Of a stretch of DNA of 64,000 nt, positions 38,738-51,625 are shown one piece after another. Numbering within the stretch: the first letter of the stretch is position 1; each line of letters opens with the position of its first letter. The position numbers were made by a program, and so were the translations under genes. Source of the stretch: Promerops cafer (Eukaryota > Chordata > Aves > Passeriformes > Nectariniidae). The notes under the pieces were generated by a model. It saw nothing but the letters and a program-made list of their open reading frames with translations. It had not been told where the DNA came from and made no database searches. The stretch is taken from the NCBI GenBank assembly GCA_013398275.1, contig VZSE01015526.1, forward strand, positions 506,388 to 570,387. Reading direction: 5' to 3'.

Positions 38738-39784
38738 CTCTGTCCCTCTAACTTTCTGTACCCAGTGCTACATGTCAGAACTAAAGGCCACTGAAACCAC
38801 TTTGTACAGGCAGAAAAAGTAAGGCAGAAGAGCAGAAAACTCAGGAGGGTCTCTACTCTGTCAACCCTGACATAGGCTAATAAGACAGATGTTCCTCACA
38901 ACAGCTTCTATTCTTCCTGTTCTTAAGGATCTTCAGCAGAGGAGGTTCTAGGGTCTAGTCCAGTACCTCAGGACCCCTACTGGTATGTATTTCACTGATA
39001 TTTAACCTGAAGCTGTCTTTCTGAGTGCAAACCTACTGCTTCTTTCTCTAGAGCTGCCAAGAGCAGATTATTCCCTCCTTCTAGCAGCAGCCTTGAAATA
39101 TGTAAAGCCTTCCACCCCTTCCCAGATGTGTTGCATCATCAGTTCTTGCCCAGCACCCCCAAGAGCTCTGCTCCTTGCCCCTGTTCTCCCAGCTGGCTGG
39201 TTGGCTGGTGCTGAGGGTGCTGGACATGTGAGAGGTGCTCCAGCTGAGGTCTTGCCTCCTTGTGGCCAGAGCAGAAGGAACCCTTCATATGCCTTGTATG
39301 CTGTAGCCCTGTTTACTCCTGCCAGCACTCCTTATTTCACAGCAGCAGGACACTTTTGACTCTCACTCAGTTTGCAGCCCTCTTCTGTGCAGCTGCTCTC
39401 ACACCAGATGTTTCCCATCTTGTGTTTGTGCAGATGATCATTCCCACGCACAGATCTTTGCCTTCCTGATTTGCCTCCTCTTTCTTTGCTTCGACTCTTT
39501 TTCTTGTTTTCTGGATCACTTATCCATGATCATGTTCAATTTTGACCCCAACTTTCCTCCAGCTTCCTTGTAGTCCTTCCCAACATGATATAATTCACAA
39601 ATGCAAGGTGCACGACTTACTCTCTTGGTCAAGTCAAGAGTGTAATGCTGACTGGTACCAGCTCCAGCACAGATCACAAGAAACCCAGTCAGCACACCTT
39701 TCCATTTTGATAACTACCCTCCAAGTACGATTTCCAGATGGTCTGTACCCATGTGGCATGTTCTTATTTCTCTTGTGCAAATGT

Positions 39785-40027
39785 CATATAAAGCAGTGTC
39801 AAAAGCTATCTTTAAGTCCAAGATATATGGTATAAACTGCTTCTGCTCTGCCTCTGAGGCCCTGGGTGGCCAAAGAAGGAAATTGGTTTACTGTGGTTTG
39901 TTCTTGACAGATCCTGGTTGACTCTGACTCATGTCCTTGTTCTTAGTTATGAGCTTACAAATGGGGGTTTGTTCCCATAGTTTTTCATTTACTGAAGTTA
40001 AGCTGATTGGTCCTACAATTCCTTTCT

Positions 40028-40030
<3 letters not shown>
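39785..40030 (-). mobile_element. L3/CR1-type LINE reverse transcriptase fossil
   Basis: On the minus strand, 39792-39827 translates to YILDLKIAFDTA, matching reverse transcriptase motif A of the CR1/L3 clade (VYLDFSKAFDTV). Upstream on the same strand, NCRTNQLNFS aligns with the preceding NYRPxSLTSV segment. Stop codons interrupt the frame between the two, so it is dead. Weak similarity may continue on both sides (roughly 38930-40640), but I cannot place the ends. Confidence 0.65.
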
Positions 40031-40032
<2 letters not shown>

Positions 40033-40065
<33 letters not shown>

Positions 40066-40067
40066 AA
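40033..40067. repeat. Poly-T then poly-A run, near an undefined base
   Basis: A run of 26 T is followed by 9 A; the only N in the window follows at 40078. The run length is likely uncertain in the assembly. Confidence 0.9.
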
Positions 40068-40462
40068 TACATTTTTTNAAGGCAATACATTTATCTTTTC
40101 AATTCTTCTTAATTTGAGTTCTCTGCAAGTTTTCAGCACTAGTGGCCGTAAGAACAACCAGCTATACACTGACTCCATTAAATGTTCTGACATGAGGGAC
40201 ATCTAACTGGAAAGCAATCAACACGGACAAATACTGCTCTCTAATGCTCAGAGGGTGTTCCTCTGTTGATGGCATTAGTTTATAACCATTCACCTGTTTA
40301 GTGAGGTCTGAGGCAAGAAGTGCTTGGCCTTCTTGATATTATCCGTGGTTTGCACTCTCCTCAGGGGTCCACTCCACTGAGTAGTGGATCAGTCTTAGTT
40401 CTGCATCTCCTACTCACTGACAAAGTACTACTAACGCATTGATTTCTGTGTAGCCTCCTGTC

Positions 40463-40485
40463 AAAAAAAAAAAAAAAAAAAAAAA
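40463..40485 (+). repeat. Poly-A run (23 A)
   Basis: A pure A23 homopolymer about 400 bp from the T26 run, in the neighbourhood of the LINE fossil. It is not clearly the tail of a recognised element. Confidence 0.9.
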
Positions 40486-42120
40486 TAGATCTAGCCATCC
40501 ATAGTTGTGAGGTTCCTTTGTAGCACCTGTGCTCAGAAGTGCTCCTGGACAATGAATGTGGTGCTGGCTGAATATCTGTTACTGGCAGGACTTTCTGGTC
40601 AGGTCTGATGGAGCCCGATGATGGTCATGTTCAGTAACGTTCTCTTTCTAGTATTCATTCATTTCACTTTTGTTCTTTAAACCCCTTATTTTCTACTACA
40701 GCCTAATTAAAATAGTCTTGTTTAATTTTGTTTCATCCATACAGGTCTGTTTAGTTGAACTAACTAAAGAGCTAGATCAGGGGTGATTACAGCAGCTTCT
40801 TCCTAGGCTGTCTGTGGTATATATTTTCAATTACACGTGGCCAGGACAGAGAAAATTGCAGATCTCAAAGTAGAGCATGTGCAGTGATGTGACATAATGG
40901 TTTACGTAAAGATTCTTCTCTTACTCAGCATTTTTCATCTCCAGTTTCCCACTAAGTTTTTATGGCTGGAGGTGCCAGGATCTTGGCCATCAGTTTAGAA
41001 TTACCCTGTCAACTGGATTGTTTTCTGTTGCTCATGTGGATTTGTCAAATCTTCTTTTAGAATGAGCTGTCCATGAGCCAGAATTTCACACTAGCCTTAT
41101 TGCAGCTTCTTGCTGTCATTCATTATATACTTTTGAAAGCATTAAAAAGAGATGCTTACTCTGCCTCTCCTTTTCACATTTTTTCAAACATTTTTTGAAT
41201 GTCATGGTTATTTTCTAAAGGCTTGGTGTTACTTTCCACAGTGATTTCAGTAATGAGTCTTCCAAGGATTTACAGGGGTTTTTAAGTTAATTTACCCCCT
41301 AATTTATTCAGTTAAGTCCTGGCAACCTTAAACAATAGTCAGCATTTCTGTTCCAGTGAGCATAATTCTGTTATGTTTTTGACTGTTTTTGGCAACATGT
41401 CCCTTGGTGAAGTTTTCTGGGACAGTTTCTGTGAGGTTAGTGAGTTTGCTGTAATCTTTGAAAGACGTTTAGCAGTGCCCAAAGAAATATGAATTTGCCA
41501 TAGTGAATATTTCTTACCAGCTCAGCCCCAAGAAGCAAACTGTATCCCATTCTTACAGAAAATGGTGAAATTAAGTTTTGGTCCCAAGGCACAACTGCTG
41601 ATTTTTGTCAAAGTTAAAGCAGAACATGGTGCTGAGCACACATTTAAAGAGTGCAGGAGAGCATGAGGAGTGCAAGAGTGAGGAGCACGAGGGGGTAGTT
41701 CCCAGATGCACTGTGCCTTTGAGAGGAGCCTGTGTGTGTCACAGACGGCTGTGTTTCCACAATGCTGCTGCTAAAGCTATCAAAGTAGCATGTGGGAAGC
41801 AAGAGCTGGAGCAGAGAGATTGTCTCCTGCTTGTGTTCTCTTCTGGACCTGCTGATGTCCCACTGTGGCACTCAATGATTCCCTGCTGAATGTTTGGTGC
41901 CTTTTCTTTTCAGCGATGACGAGAGGTTTGATATGTCATAGTATGTGAAAGCTCAGCTGGCGACATCTTGCAGTGCACTGAGGTTCAAAAAAGTTCTTTG
42001 CACCCCTTGCCAGAAAGCATGGAATCCTGAAGGCATCCCAGAGAAACTGTGTATAAAGTATAAAAATATACCAGTGTCCTTAAATTTAACTGGTCTGTGA
42101 GGAACAAGATGTGTTATCTA

Positions 42121-42220
42121 TTCTATTCTATTCTATTCTATTCTATTCTATTCTATTCTATTCTATTCTATTCTATTCTATTCTATCCTATCCTATCCTA
42201 TCCTATTCTATCCTATTCTA
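42121..42220 (+). repeat. ATTCT/ATCCT pentanucleotide microsatellite
   Basis: Twenty units read in the TTCTA register: thirteen TTCTA, four TCCTA, then TTCTA, TCCTA, TTCTA. In the ATTCT register this is a pure tract with ATCCT-interrupted units at its right end. It lies in WNT7B intron 2; the WNT7B sense strand carries AGAAT. Confidence 0.97.
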
Positions 42221-44180
42221 ATAATTAAACTGCCTCAACCTGTTAACAACAGTTCTTATGTAAGATTTGACAATGCATTACAGTCTCTTTTAAAGGGCAT
42301 TTCACAGAGAAAAATAAGTCCAATATTTAGGAAAAAAAAAGGAAGGGAATCTAAAACTATGTGGGCACATATTTTTATCTTTTTTTTAGGTTTGCTCTTG
42401 ACACTATTCTTGCACTATAATATGGCTTGTTAAAGGTTTCTGAGGTACCTGTGTGGTGCTCAGCAAGGGAAACATTGTCCACTTAGATTTAAGAAGTAGA
42501 AAAGATGTTTGCCACATAATAAAAACAAAAGGAAAAAACAAGCAGAAAAGAAACCTCCACTCTGAACCTGAGAAGAAAACAGGACAGTACTGCCAATCAC
42601 ATTTTTAAAGTACATTTGTTTTCAAGTCAACTTCATGCTCTGTTTAATGAGATACAAGAGCAGAGCAGGTGGCTACCATAACCACTGAGATTTTCATGTG
42701 CATAGAGTTTGGAGGCTTGCACCTTCAGTGAATGAATCAGTTCATAATGGATGCACTCTTGGCAGGATCCTGCCAATCTAAGTTATTCTGTAATTTTGTG
42801 ACTATATTTGACTTTGCTGTGGACCCCATTTCACAAATACTCTGTCATTCATTCTATTATACTCATGAATTTAAAAAATCCACTACCATGCAGAATCAGA
42901 CCTTCTCAGTGGACTTTTTGCTGAGTCAGTATTTTAATTAACTTGAATCATCTCAGTGGTCTGACATAAGTGCACTGTGTTGAAGAGCACCTCTATAAAA
43001 ATAAATCTGCATTGCCATTTGCATGAAGTCATCTTTTCCTCTCTTATCTTATGTCATTTCTAACCCAGATAACAAATCCCCAAGGGTAGTTGTCATGTCT
43101 GTAATTCTTTTGTAAATCACTGTGCATACCTGTTCTTTGCTGTAGGAACATGCTAAGTAATAACACTTTCTAAAGGGTCCACTGAATTATGGGTTGTTGT
43201 AAGCACCAAGCTCCTATACCCGGGCATGCCAGTGTGTCTGTGAACGGGTTTCTGTATATTTTGTGGATGAAATTTCTGATCTTGCTTCCTGAAGTGGTTT
43301 AGTTAAATCATGACTAGTACCTGAATGTTCTGTGCAGAGCCTGTGAATGGGCCAGTACCACTTTGCCAGGATTATTGAATTACAAATATCTGAATGATAC
43401 CTGGACAAAATTGGTGTTAGACACAAATCTGTTTCTGCAAGAGGCAGTCCTTGCCTTAAGGAAACACATCCTTCAGCTGGAGAGGGCAAGAGAAGAGAGA
43501 TATAATTACCTCTCTTTCATAGAGGCAGGAGGAGGTTAAGGTATGTATCCAGAGGACAGAAGGATCTGCAAGAGGACAAGCTGTCCTCTTGTTGGATTCT
43601 TTTTGTGAGGAGATAACAGAGTCATTCAGTTGCAATCTTCTCAAGTGACAACTGAAATACAAATTCAAGCCAGGGAGAATATCCATGGAGCTGCATGGTG
43701 GGACAGGAGCCCTCCTAGGGAGGAGCAGCAGTCCTGGGATTAGGAATCCTCTGCTCTGCTCTTCCACTGTTCAATCCAGTATTGAACTGCACATCTACTG
43801 CCAGAGACACAGAGGGATCTGACACAGCAGTGCTCAGCATCCCAGTGCCTGCAGAGAAGAACATGGCTCCTTACATTCACACTCACACACATCCTCACAT
43901 GCCATACCTGCTTAGCATGGATGCACATCCTTCCTTTACTTTTAATTTGGAAAAAATAACTGACTAAAAAATAACTAATGTGTCTTCCCAGAAGGATTGC
44001 TGAGGTTCTATTTGTTCTGTTTCAGAGAGATACCAAATGATTCCACATCCGCATTTGGAATTGACATTTCTTGACTACTGGTGAGATACATGCAACTTCA
44101 AGCTGGATCTTCTGTTTGTCAGTGTAGACTTTTTTCTTGTACTCATTTTTTATGTTAGCCCACACAAATGTTTGCAAGAT

Positions 44181-44244
<64 letters not shown>
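44181..44244 (+). repeat. TAGA tetranucleotide microsatellite
   Basis: Sixteen uninterrupted TAGA units in WNT7B intron 2, long and pure enough to be polymorphic. Confidence 0.97.
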
Positions 44245-47200
44245 AACATATAAATCTAGAAACCTCCTTTTGGAAACGTACAAAGCAAGCGTAGCCCAGG
44301 ACATTTAGCAAGTATGAGATACTGCTTTCAGACTAGGTCCTAATGTGCATGGGATACAAATTTACATCTATAGGGCAAGAGCTAATCACCTAGAGCTAAA
44401 TCTGCAACAGGGTATTGGCTCTGAAAGCCTGTCTTTTAGATGTTCTTCCACATAGCATTTTCCATGTGGCTGGCACAAAAATCCAGCCTCACCAAGAACT
44501 GAGAGAATTAGAAACCAAAAAAGCCAGGCTCCCAGAAGGTATCCAGCTGCATGGGGAAGCCCTGAAACTGGCAGTAGAAAATGCAAAGAAAGGGAGAGTC
44601 TAAACTTATCCCATCAGAGTTAAGCCAGATTTCCCTGCACAGTGAGTCTTTCCAGCTATGCTGGCAGCAATCATCTTAGTGTAATTGCTGGGGGGACATG
44701 GTGGTTTTAGAAAAGGAGAGCCCACCCTTAAAATATTCTGACTGGGTAAAAAAGATTTCTTTACATGAAAAGCCAGGAGTTGACTTCATTGGTTTGACTG
44801 ATTAGAAAAAAAGACATTCTTGTGAATATAATATAACTTCTTCTCGAGTATTTTTCTAGGGTTGATTTTTTTTCATTATCATCTAACTTGGGTCTATCAA
44901 GTACAGAATTAGGATGAGTTTATATAAAGTACTAATTTACTTAGCCATGACATTTCTAAAGTAAGATTTATGAAGAGCAGCAGTATCTTTTTTTAAACTG
45001 AATCACATACACTAGGCACCTATGTGACCTAGGAAGGGTCTAATAAATATATATATATTTATCTAAATTATCTTTCAGATTTCCAATCTAAATCCAGACA
45101 AATATCATGAAAATGAATAACCACTGACCTTTTAGTTCTCACTGCAATAGCAACACAAGATGAGCACTATGTCAAATATCTATGAATTAATGACCTCTAG
45201 AAATACCTTGCTCTACACAACATTTTGTGGTAAGAGCAGTGAATATGGAGGACACCTTGCCCAGACTGAGAAATGGTGACAGCCAGACTGGGAGCTCTGA
45301 AAAGCATTTCAGGCTGCTGGTCATGGAGAAACAGCTCCTGTGTGAACAGCACTTTCCAGGCTGAGACAGAGGTTGTTATGCTTTCTTGTCTGGTGACTCT
45401 GCTCTTCAAGGTGGCCTTTTTTAACAGTGCAAAGACAAAAGACTTATGTTTGACCAAAAAAAGGAAAAATAATTTGCCTCAAGTAGTATACCAGAATGTT
45501 GTCTTCTTCTGTAAAAATTCTGCACAGGAACACAGCAGAGAGGTTCTTGCTGCATTTGCTGGGAATTGCTGTTGGATTGTCTCCTGGAGGATAATTCTGT
45601 ATGAAGGTTGTCCTACAAATCTGTAGCTCACATAAATTCCTGGCATGGTTTCTAATGGCTGGCAGGATACCTTAGAGGACCAACTCAGTAAGTCAAATCC
45701 CCCAAGCAAGTCACTTGCACTGTCACAAGCGACCCATCCTGTAAGTGTGGGGGCTTCCATGTGTTTGGTGCATTCTTGGCAAGGCAGAGTTTGGAAGGGG
45801 AGACAACAGGAAGTGTTATGTGGCTGTTTAGGATGTTCTCACTCTCTGGATATCTCCCACGGCAGCAGATGTGCCTCACTGGCTTTTGCCCACCCCACCC
45901 AGCCCTTCCCTGGTGGCTGCAGCAGAGTGGCTGGGCTGGCAGAGCTCCAGCATGTGTCTGTGCTCTGCTTCTTCTGCTCAGAGGTCACATCTCCTGGGCT
46001 GCAGCAGACAGGCTGGGCAGTAACCCTGCAAGTCACTGCAGTCCTCTCTCTGAGCTCAGATGTTGTGGAGAGCAAATGAGAAAGTTCTGGTGGAAGGGCT
46101 GGGTTGAGACTTGCTTTTGAATTTGCTTAAATATTTTCCAAATGCTCTTTCACAATGCTTGAGTGGCTGCATTCACCTCCCTGATACATCTGACTTGCCT
46201 GTACATCTTGCTGGGAGGAGAGACAGGGTTGAGTAATGACGTCCACCTTGCTTGGTGTTTAAAGGGTCCTTGCCTGGTAGTCACATTTGTAACCCCAGGG
46301 AGCAAGACAGAGCACAAATCACACATATGAAAGAGATTTAAAAGAGTAGAGAGATCAGAGAAGTTTGGGTAAATACACAAAGTTTAGATTCTAATCCAAA
46401 CCTCTCTGGTTTGCAAAATGAGTTTGGAAGCATCACAAGAGCAATGTCTTTTTTTCAGCTCTAGAGTTTCTGGTCCTGACAAGAGTTGGGAAGTGACAAG
46501 ATTCACATAAACAAGGAAGGGTTATCTGAATCTTCTCCGGACTCATGACAGATGCTGAATAAATGTTTAATCTGAGCCTGTCCAGCTAACCCCACTGGGT
46601 CAGATTATCTGATGTAGTGGACAAGTGGTTGCTGTTTTTTATTTGTGTTATGTTAAGCTTGTGTCTTGCCATGGGCTGAGGGAGCTCACCCTAAAACGGG
46701 GATCCAAACCTGCAAGAGATCAACAAATGGCAAATGCCGTGACAACCCTGCAAGCTACCTGTTGAAAAAACTTAATTTTATAAGAATAAAATGATAACAT
46801 TTCTAGCCCACAGTCAATTGTTTTTAAGCACTATACCGTAGAAAGGAATGATAAGTTTTAAACAAAGACAAGAGGAAAAAATTCTAGGTTTTTAAGGTAC
46901 TCCAGCTTCAGACCAGGATCCAGGCTTTATGACCAGGAAAGGAGGAACAAGGCCCTTTCTGCTGTACATGAGTATTTCAATAGATAGATTGGTATAAATA
47001 CCAGTCTTTGAGACACTGCTTATGTAAAACTGCTGCTAAAAGCCACGAGCAACTGTGTCTACTGCAAATCCCCCATTAAAGCGAGGTATGGGTCTCACTA
47101 AATAATCTTTCCCCCCGTCACTTTCCAGCAGCTCATTTCCAGATCTGAACTCTGGAGCTGACCCCTGTCTCTGTGATGGGCCAAACCAAAAGCCAGATCT

Positions 47201-48439
47201 GAACACCGCTGAACTCTGGGAAAGTTCAAATCTATCGTTTGTGGTTCAGGTTGAGCTCTAATTAAAATGGACCAGTTAGAAAGGCAAAAGTCTTAAAACC
47301 AAAACAAAACAAATGTTTCACGTGAAAAGTTTTGGATCAGGCTATATAGTACCAAGTAGTGTTTTTGTCTATCACATGATGTCATGCTCTTCTGGTTAAC
47401 ACAAACTGACAGCATGCACATGCTGCTGTATGAGATACTCCATGCAGACACTTTGAATCCAGCTTCAAGAAGAAGACAGTATTCATGGAAATGCTTTTGT
47501 GATGTGCAAAACCCCATCAGCAATCTTCCTGCCACTCAGCTCTGAGGGTAGGCTGCCACCTTTCAAACTTTCCTTGCCCATCCCTTCTAGCACAGTAGTC
47601 CAGGGTCTCTCAAAAATCAGTGTCTTGCCTTCTGCGAGTGAAGCTTATGCCTCATTATGTCACCAGTATGTGGATTATTGCCACTAATCCCTGAAAATAA
47701 ACAAGAAGGGCAGAACCTTTGGTTGCATAAGAGGGCAGAGAAAACCCAGCTAAATCTCCTGCTCAGAGCTTCTGTTTATACTGTAGTTAATACTACAGTG
47801 TAATAATCAAGATGGTTGATCAATGGACAAGGGGAAAGCAAACAAAAGGGAAAGGAAGTTGGTTTCAGCATTACTGAACTGCTGAAGTGAAAGAAAATGA
47901 GAGACAGCAAGGAGAAAGAGAAAGGGAAAGAGGGGAAAAGTGTTAATGCCCCATCTCTGGTGTCAGGATGCCACAGTGCACCAGTAGCTAGAAAAAGAGG
48001 GAACTCAGACAGGAAGAATTACTCAAAGAATCACAGCACACATACAATAAGTAACCAGAATTTACTCTCCCAGTGGGCTTTATTCTGTCCCTTTTATGTT
48101 ACATATAAGTACTGAACATCAGTTCTGTATTTTCTCTTTGTGAAATTTGAGTGGACAGTTACCTAAGGTTTTCAAGCTGCCTTCTTCTGCAAACTAAGCT
48201 AATAATCCTGCTAGGCCTCTTCTACTGGGATTTTTCACTATGTTTTTTATTCAGGCCTGGACTCCCTTTTTAGAAGACCGTATTCCTCCACAATATTTCT
48301 TTCTTTTCCTTTTCCTTTCCCTTTCCTCTTTGAGTAGGAAGACTTTAACAGCAACCAGTTTTGTTTGAGGATACATCCCAAATGTTGTAAGTGGAGGTTA
48401 AGTCCCCAGTCATTTCACTTTCTCACTGAAATTAGCCAT

Positions 48440-48549
48440 CTTTAGTTTCCAGAGAGCAAGATATGAAGTGACTTGCCCAAGGTCACATGAAAAGGTACAG
48501 CTGGGAGCAGAGAACAAGTCCATTATCTCCTGGTGCATGCTTTCACCAT
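48440..48549 (-). mobile_element. MIR SINE relic
   Basis: GTGACTTGCCCAAGGTCACA followed by CAGCTGGGAGCAGAGA is the characteristic reverse-orientation MIR core (ACTTGCCCAAGGTCACACAG). The fit continues with degraded sequence toward CATGCTTTCACCAT. Such copies predate the bird-mammal split or belong to old amniote CORE-SINEs. Confidence 0.65.
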
Positions 48550-51072
48550 AAAATTATTGTTCTTACATTGAACTAGGAGACACAGGTATGTGAAAAAGGA
48601 TGCAAAGGGAATGGTATTGAGCTTCTCAATGTGATGCCTTCCTCTCAGCTTAGATAAAGAGAATGAAAAATTGTTTTATCCATTCTACATGAACACTTCT
48701 CAAGTCAAAGAATATTCAAATATTTTCACTCAGGAGATTTTAGTTCATTTTCACTGATTAAGTTGTAACTAAAAGAAAAATCTTTCTAATTAATCATTCT
48801 TAGCAATATACTAAATTCTATTTACAGCATAATTTTAAAGACACCGTAACAACAGAAAGCAATAAAAGACCCAGCTAAGCAAAGGTATGAGATACAATAT
48901 TTCCTTCTGCATAAGTTTTGTGAGGTTCATGAAACAGGATTGCCAGGAACCTAGTTATTACTTTGGAATTTTTTTAACGCAAGAAGTAGAGTAGAATGGA
49001 AATAGATACCTGCTCATGTGCTACACATGATAATGTACTGATGTCCAGAAAATCTAGTTGAGATAATCACATGGTCTTCTGTCATTGTGACAAGCATGGC
49101 AGAAAATATGTGCTTGTAGATTTGTACTAATCCTTCTCTGAGTATGAAGGACCCAGATGCTTAGGAATGAGAAGCAGTCCTGACAGTTTAGGAAAGTTCA
49201 CCACCTTTACTATACACTTAATGAAATACCATGTCAGATTCTGCCTGGGATACTGGCATTAGCAAGTTTCCAAAGTATAGATGTCAAGATTATCCTTCAA
49301 AAATGCACTGACAGGTACCCACCGTTGGTAGCCACAGCTGCCACAACTCAAAACAGAGATGTGCCAGTGCTCTGCGCTGGCCGCTCCTGGGGTTGGATCC
49401 TGTCCTTGCCCTTCACCATCACCAATTTTTCCTGCTTCTGGCCCATCCCTTTTTCTTTCCCTCTCCCTTCACATGCATTTATAGGTCTACTTCAATCTTT
49501 CCCACTTCCTCAGGTCCCTAGCCAGAGAGTTGAAAGGCTTCCATTACAAAGATTGAAAACATACTCCATATTAAATGTAACAGGATAGCATGACCAGCAG
49601 GTCCATGTTTCAAACACATTCAATTTATATCACAACTGAGAATAAAGAGCAGGGGAAGCTACTTGGTGGGTTGCTGCAGGCTGTGGCTTCCATTTTTTGT
49701 GGAACATGTCTCTGTCACTTGCTAAATAGGTGCACCATCTGGTGGTAATTTTGGACTCCCACTTCTTAAATTTTCAAAGAGCAGCGGTGGAGCTATGCCA
49801 CTGGTGGTTGCAGCATTTATTTTTGGGTTTTGCCACTATCTGTCTAAAAGTCCTCAGCTAAGACAACTTCTGCAGGTACTGCTGGTGATTGAGTACTAAG
49901 AACTGGTAGGACTTTAAATAGGGATCAAGTTTCCATGTCTGCTGTGTGGGGCAAGCAGGTATGACTTTATGAGAAGACCAAAGGCTCTCCTGAGAAACTA
50001 TATATATAGAGATGGAAAAATTTCAAACACAAGTGAAATTAGGTATTAAGGGAGTCTAAACTCCCGGGACAGGCAACAGGGACCATTGTGCAGTCAAATT
50101 AACATGCAAATCACCCTCTGGAAGCGTTTCTCCCTGTTCTTTGACCATACAAGGAATACAGCCTGATTAGGTTCCTATCTCAGACATCTGAAGCAAATGC
50201 CTGGAGCTGTGTGATGTGAAACTGGGCCAAAGGAAAGAAGTGAGCAAGGGGCTCCTCATTTTTCTGCTTTTGTTTTCTGAAATCCTTGAATTCAGCAGCA
50301 GAGAGAAACCAGTTCTGCCTCTTGTGCCATTCCCCTCAGGAACTTTGTTGCACTGACCATGTCTGATGGGACTTAAAATGGAGATCTCTTCTGAACAAGA
50401 CGGCTGGAGGCTGAATCAGACAGAAAATTTGTTTCCCCATTTTGGTGAAGAAATGATTGAACAGGTAAAAATAAGTCATGATCCATGAGTAAACTTTTTT
50501 CGTTTTAGCAGCCTGAACAATCTGTAAAGTCTACAGCAGTTGAGCTTCTGTCTAGAGATAGCAGAGGCTTCTTTCTCCCTGTGCACCAGTGAGCTGTCTG
50601 GGGTGAGAGCAAACCAAAAAGACATCTCAGTAATTCAAGCCCATTTAACTGACCCTGGCTAAGTCTTAGGAATCATCCTTCTCATACAATCCCAGAATTG
50701 GAATTTGAACCTCTGCAGTGGAGAGAGCATTGTAGATAGCAACAAATTACACTTGTACCTAAAAGTAGTCTCGTAGGTGCACTCCAAGTGGATCTGGGAT
50801 GGGCAGAAGGACCCATCATCAGATTGATCTTGCATGCTGGCTTTCACTATGACTTCTATATTCTGCAAACCACTTGGTTCTGCCTTTAAAAAGAGTCTTT
50901 CAAAGCCTCTTTAATAGCAATTACAATGGAGGGTTTAAAGTTAAGCACGTATTGGGTAAAAAAAGCATGGCTGGAGTCAGTTCCCAGTTTGAATACTGAG
51001 AGAATGACTACTTTAGAACTACAATGCTAGATTCACTTTTTTAAGCCTCCAAATAATAGATTATAGAGTCCT

Positions 51073-51093
51073 CTTGCTTGCTTGCTTGCTTGC
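51073..51093 (+). repeat. CTTG tetranucleotide repeat
   Basis: Five CTTG units followed by a T run, in intron 2. Confidence 0.9.
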
Positions 51094-51564
51094 TTTTTTT
51101 AAAGTTTCCTCTTGTTTCAGTAACAATAATATTATTCTTCACAGTATGAACATCAGTAAGAAATAAACTACAGTCATGCACAATTTAATCCAATGCTAAA
51201 AGGTCAGGCATGATATGCAAGAAGGAAATTTTGTCAATTAGAAAATGAGGTGTTTGTCAGATGTAATATTTTGCAATACACCAGCCACTTTGTTAGGAAA
51301 AGAAATTGCTCGTGACTGGAGGCACGATGGCAAACTGCATGGATCAGTGATCTAATCCTGAATTCTAAAATACTTGTTTGCAAACCAAAATGTGAGGATA
51401 AAAAAATGCTGCATTTTTTGTAATGTTTGTACATGCCTCTCTGCGTTTCAAGCTTTTCAATTTAGAAACAGATAGTTTACCAAACAGAACCTATCCCTAA
51501 GAACAGAGGAGGAAAGGGAGGGATGCTGCTACACATGTAACTCTGAAGTCTAATGTTATGTTTA

Positions 51565-51625
51565 GCCTGTCCTGCTTGATGTAGAGGTTGGACTAGATGA
51601 CCAAACCTATCATCTGTAATTCTAG
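51565..51625 (+). mobile_element. CR1 tail fragment
   Basis: CTGTCCTGCTTGATGTAGAG, GTTGGACTAGATGACC and CTATCATCTGTAATTCTA resemble the final 60 bp of a CR1 copy in forward orientation, with small deletions. Confidence 0.55.

Noticed and set aside
45645..46120. Overlapping 119- and 144-aa plus-strand ORFs
   Set aside because: GC-rich intronic patch with several frames open at once and no recognisable protein similarity.
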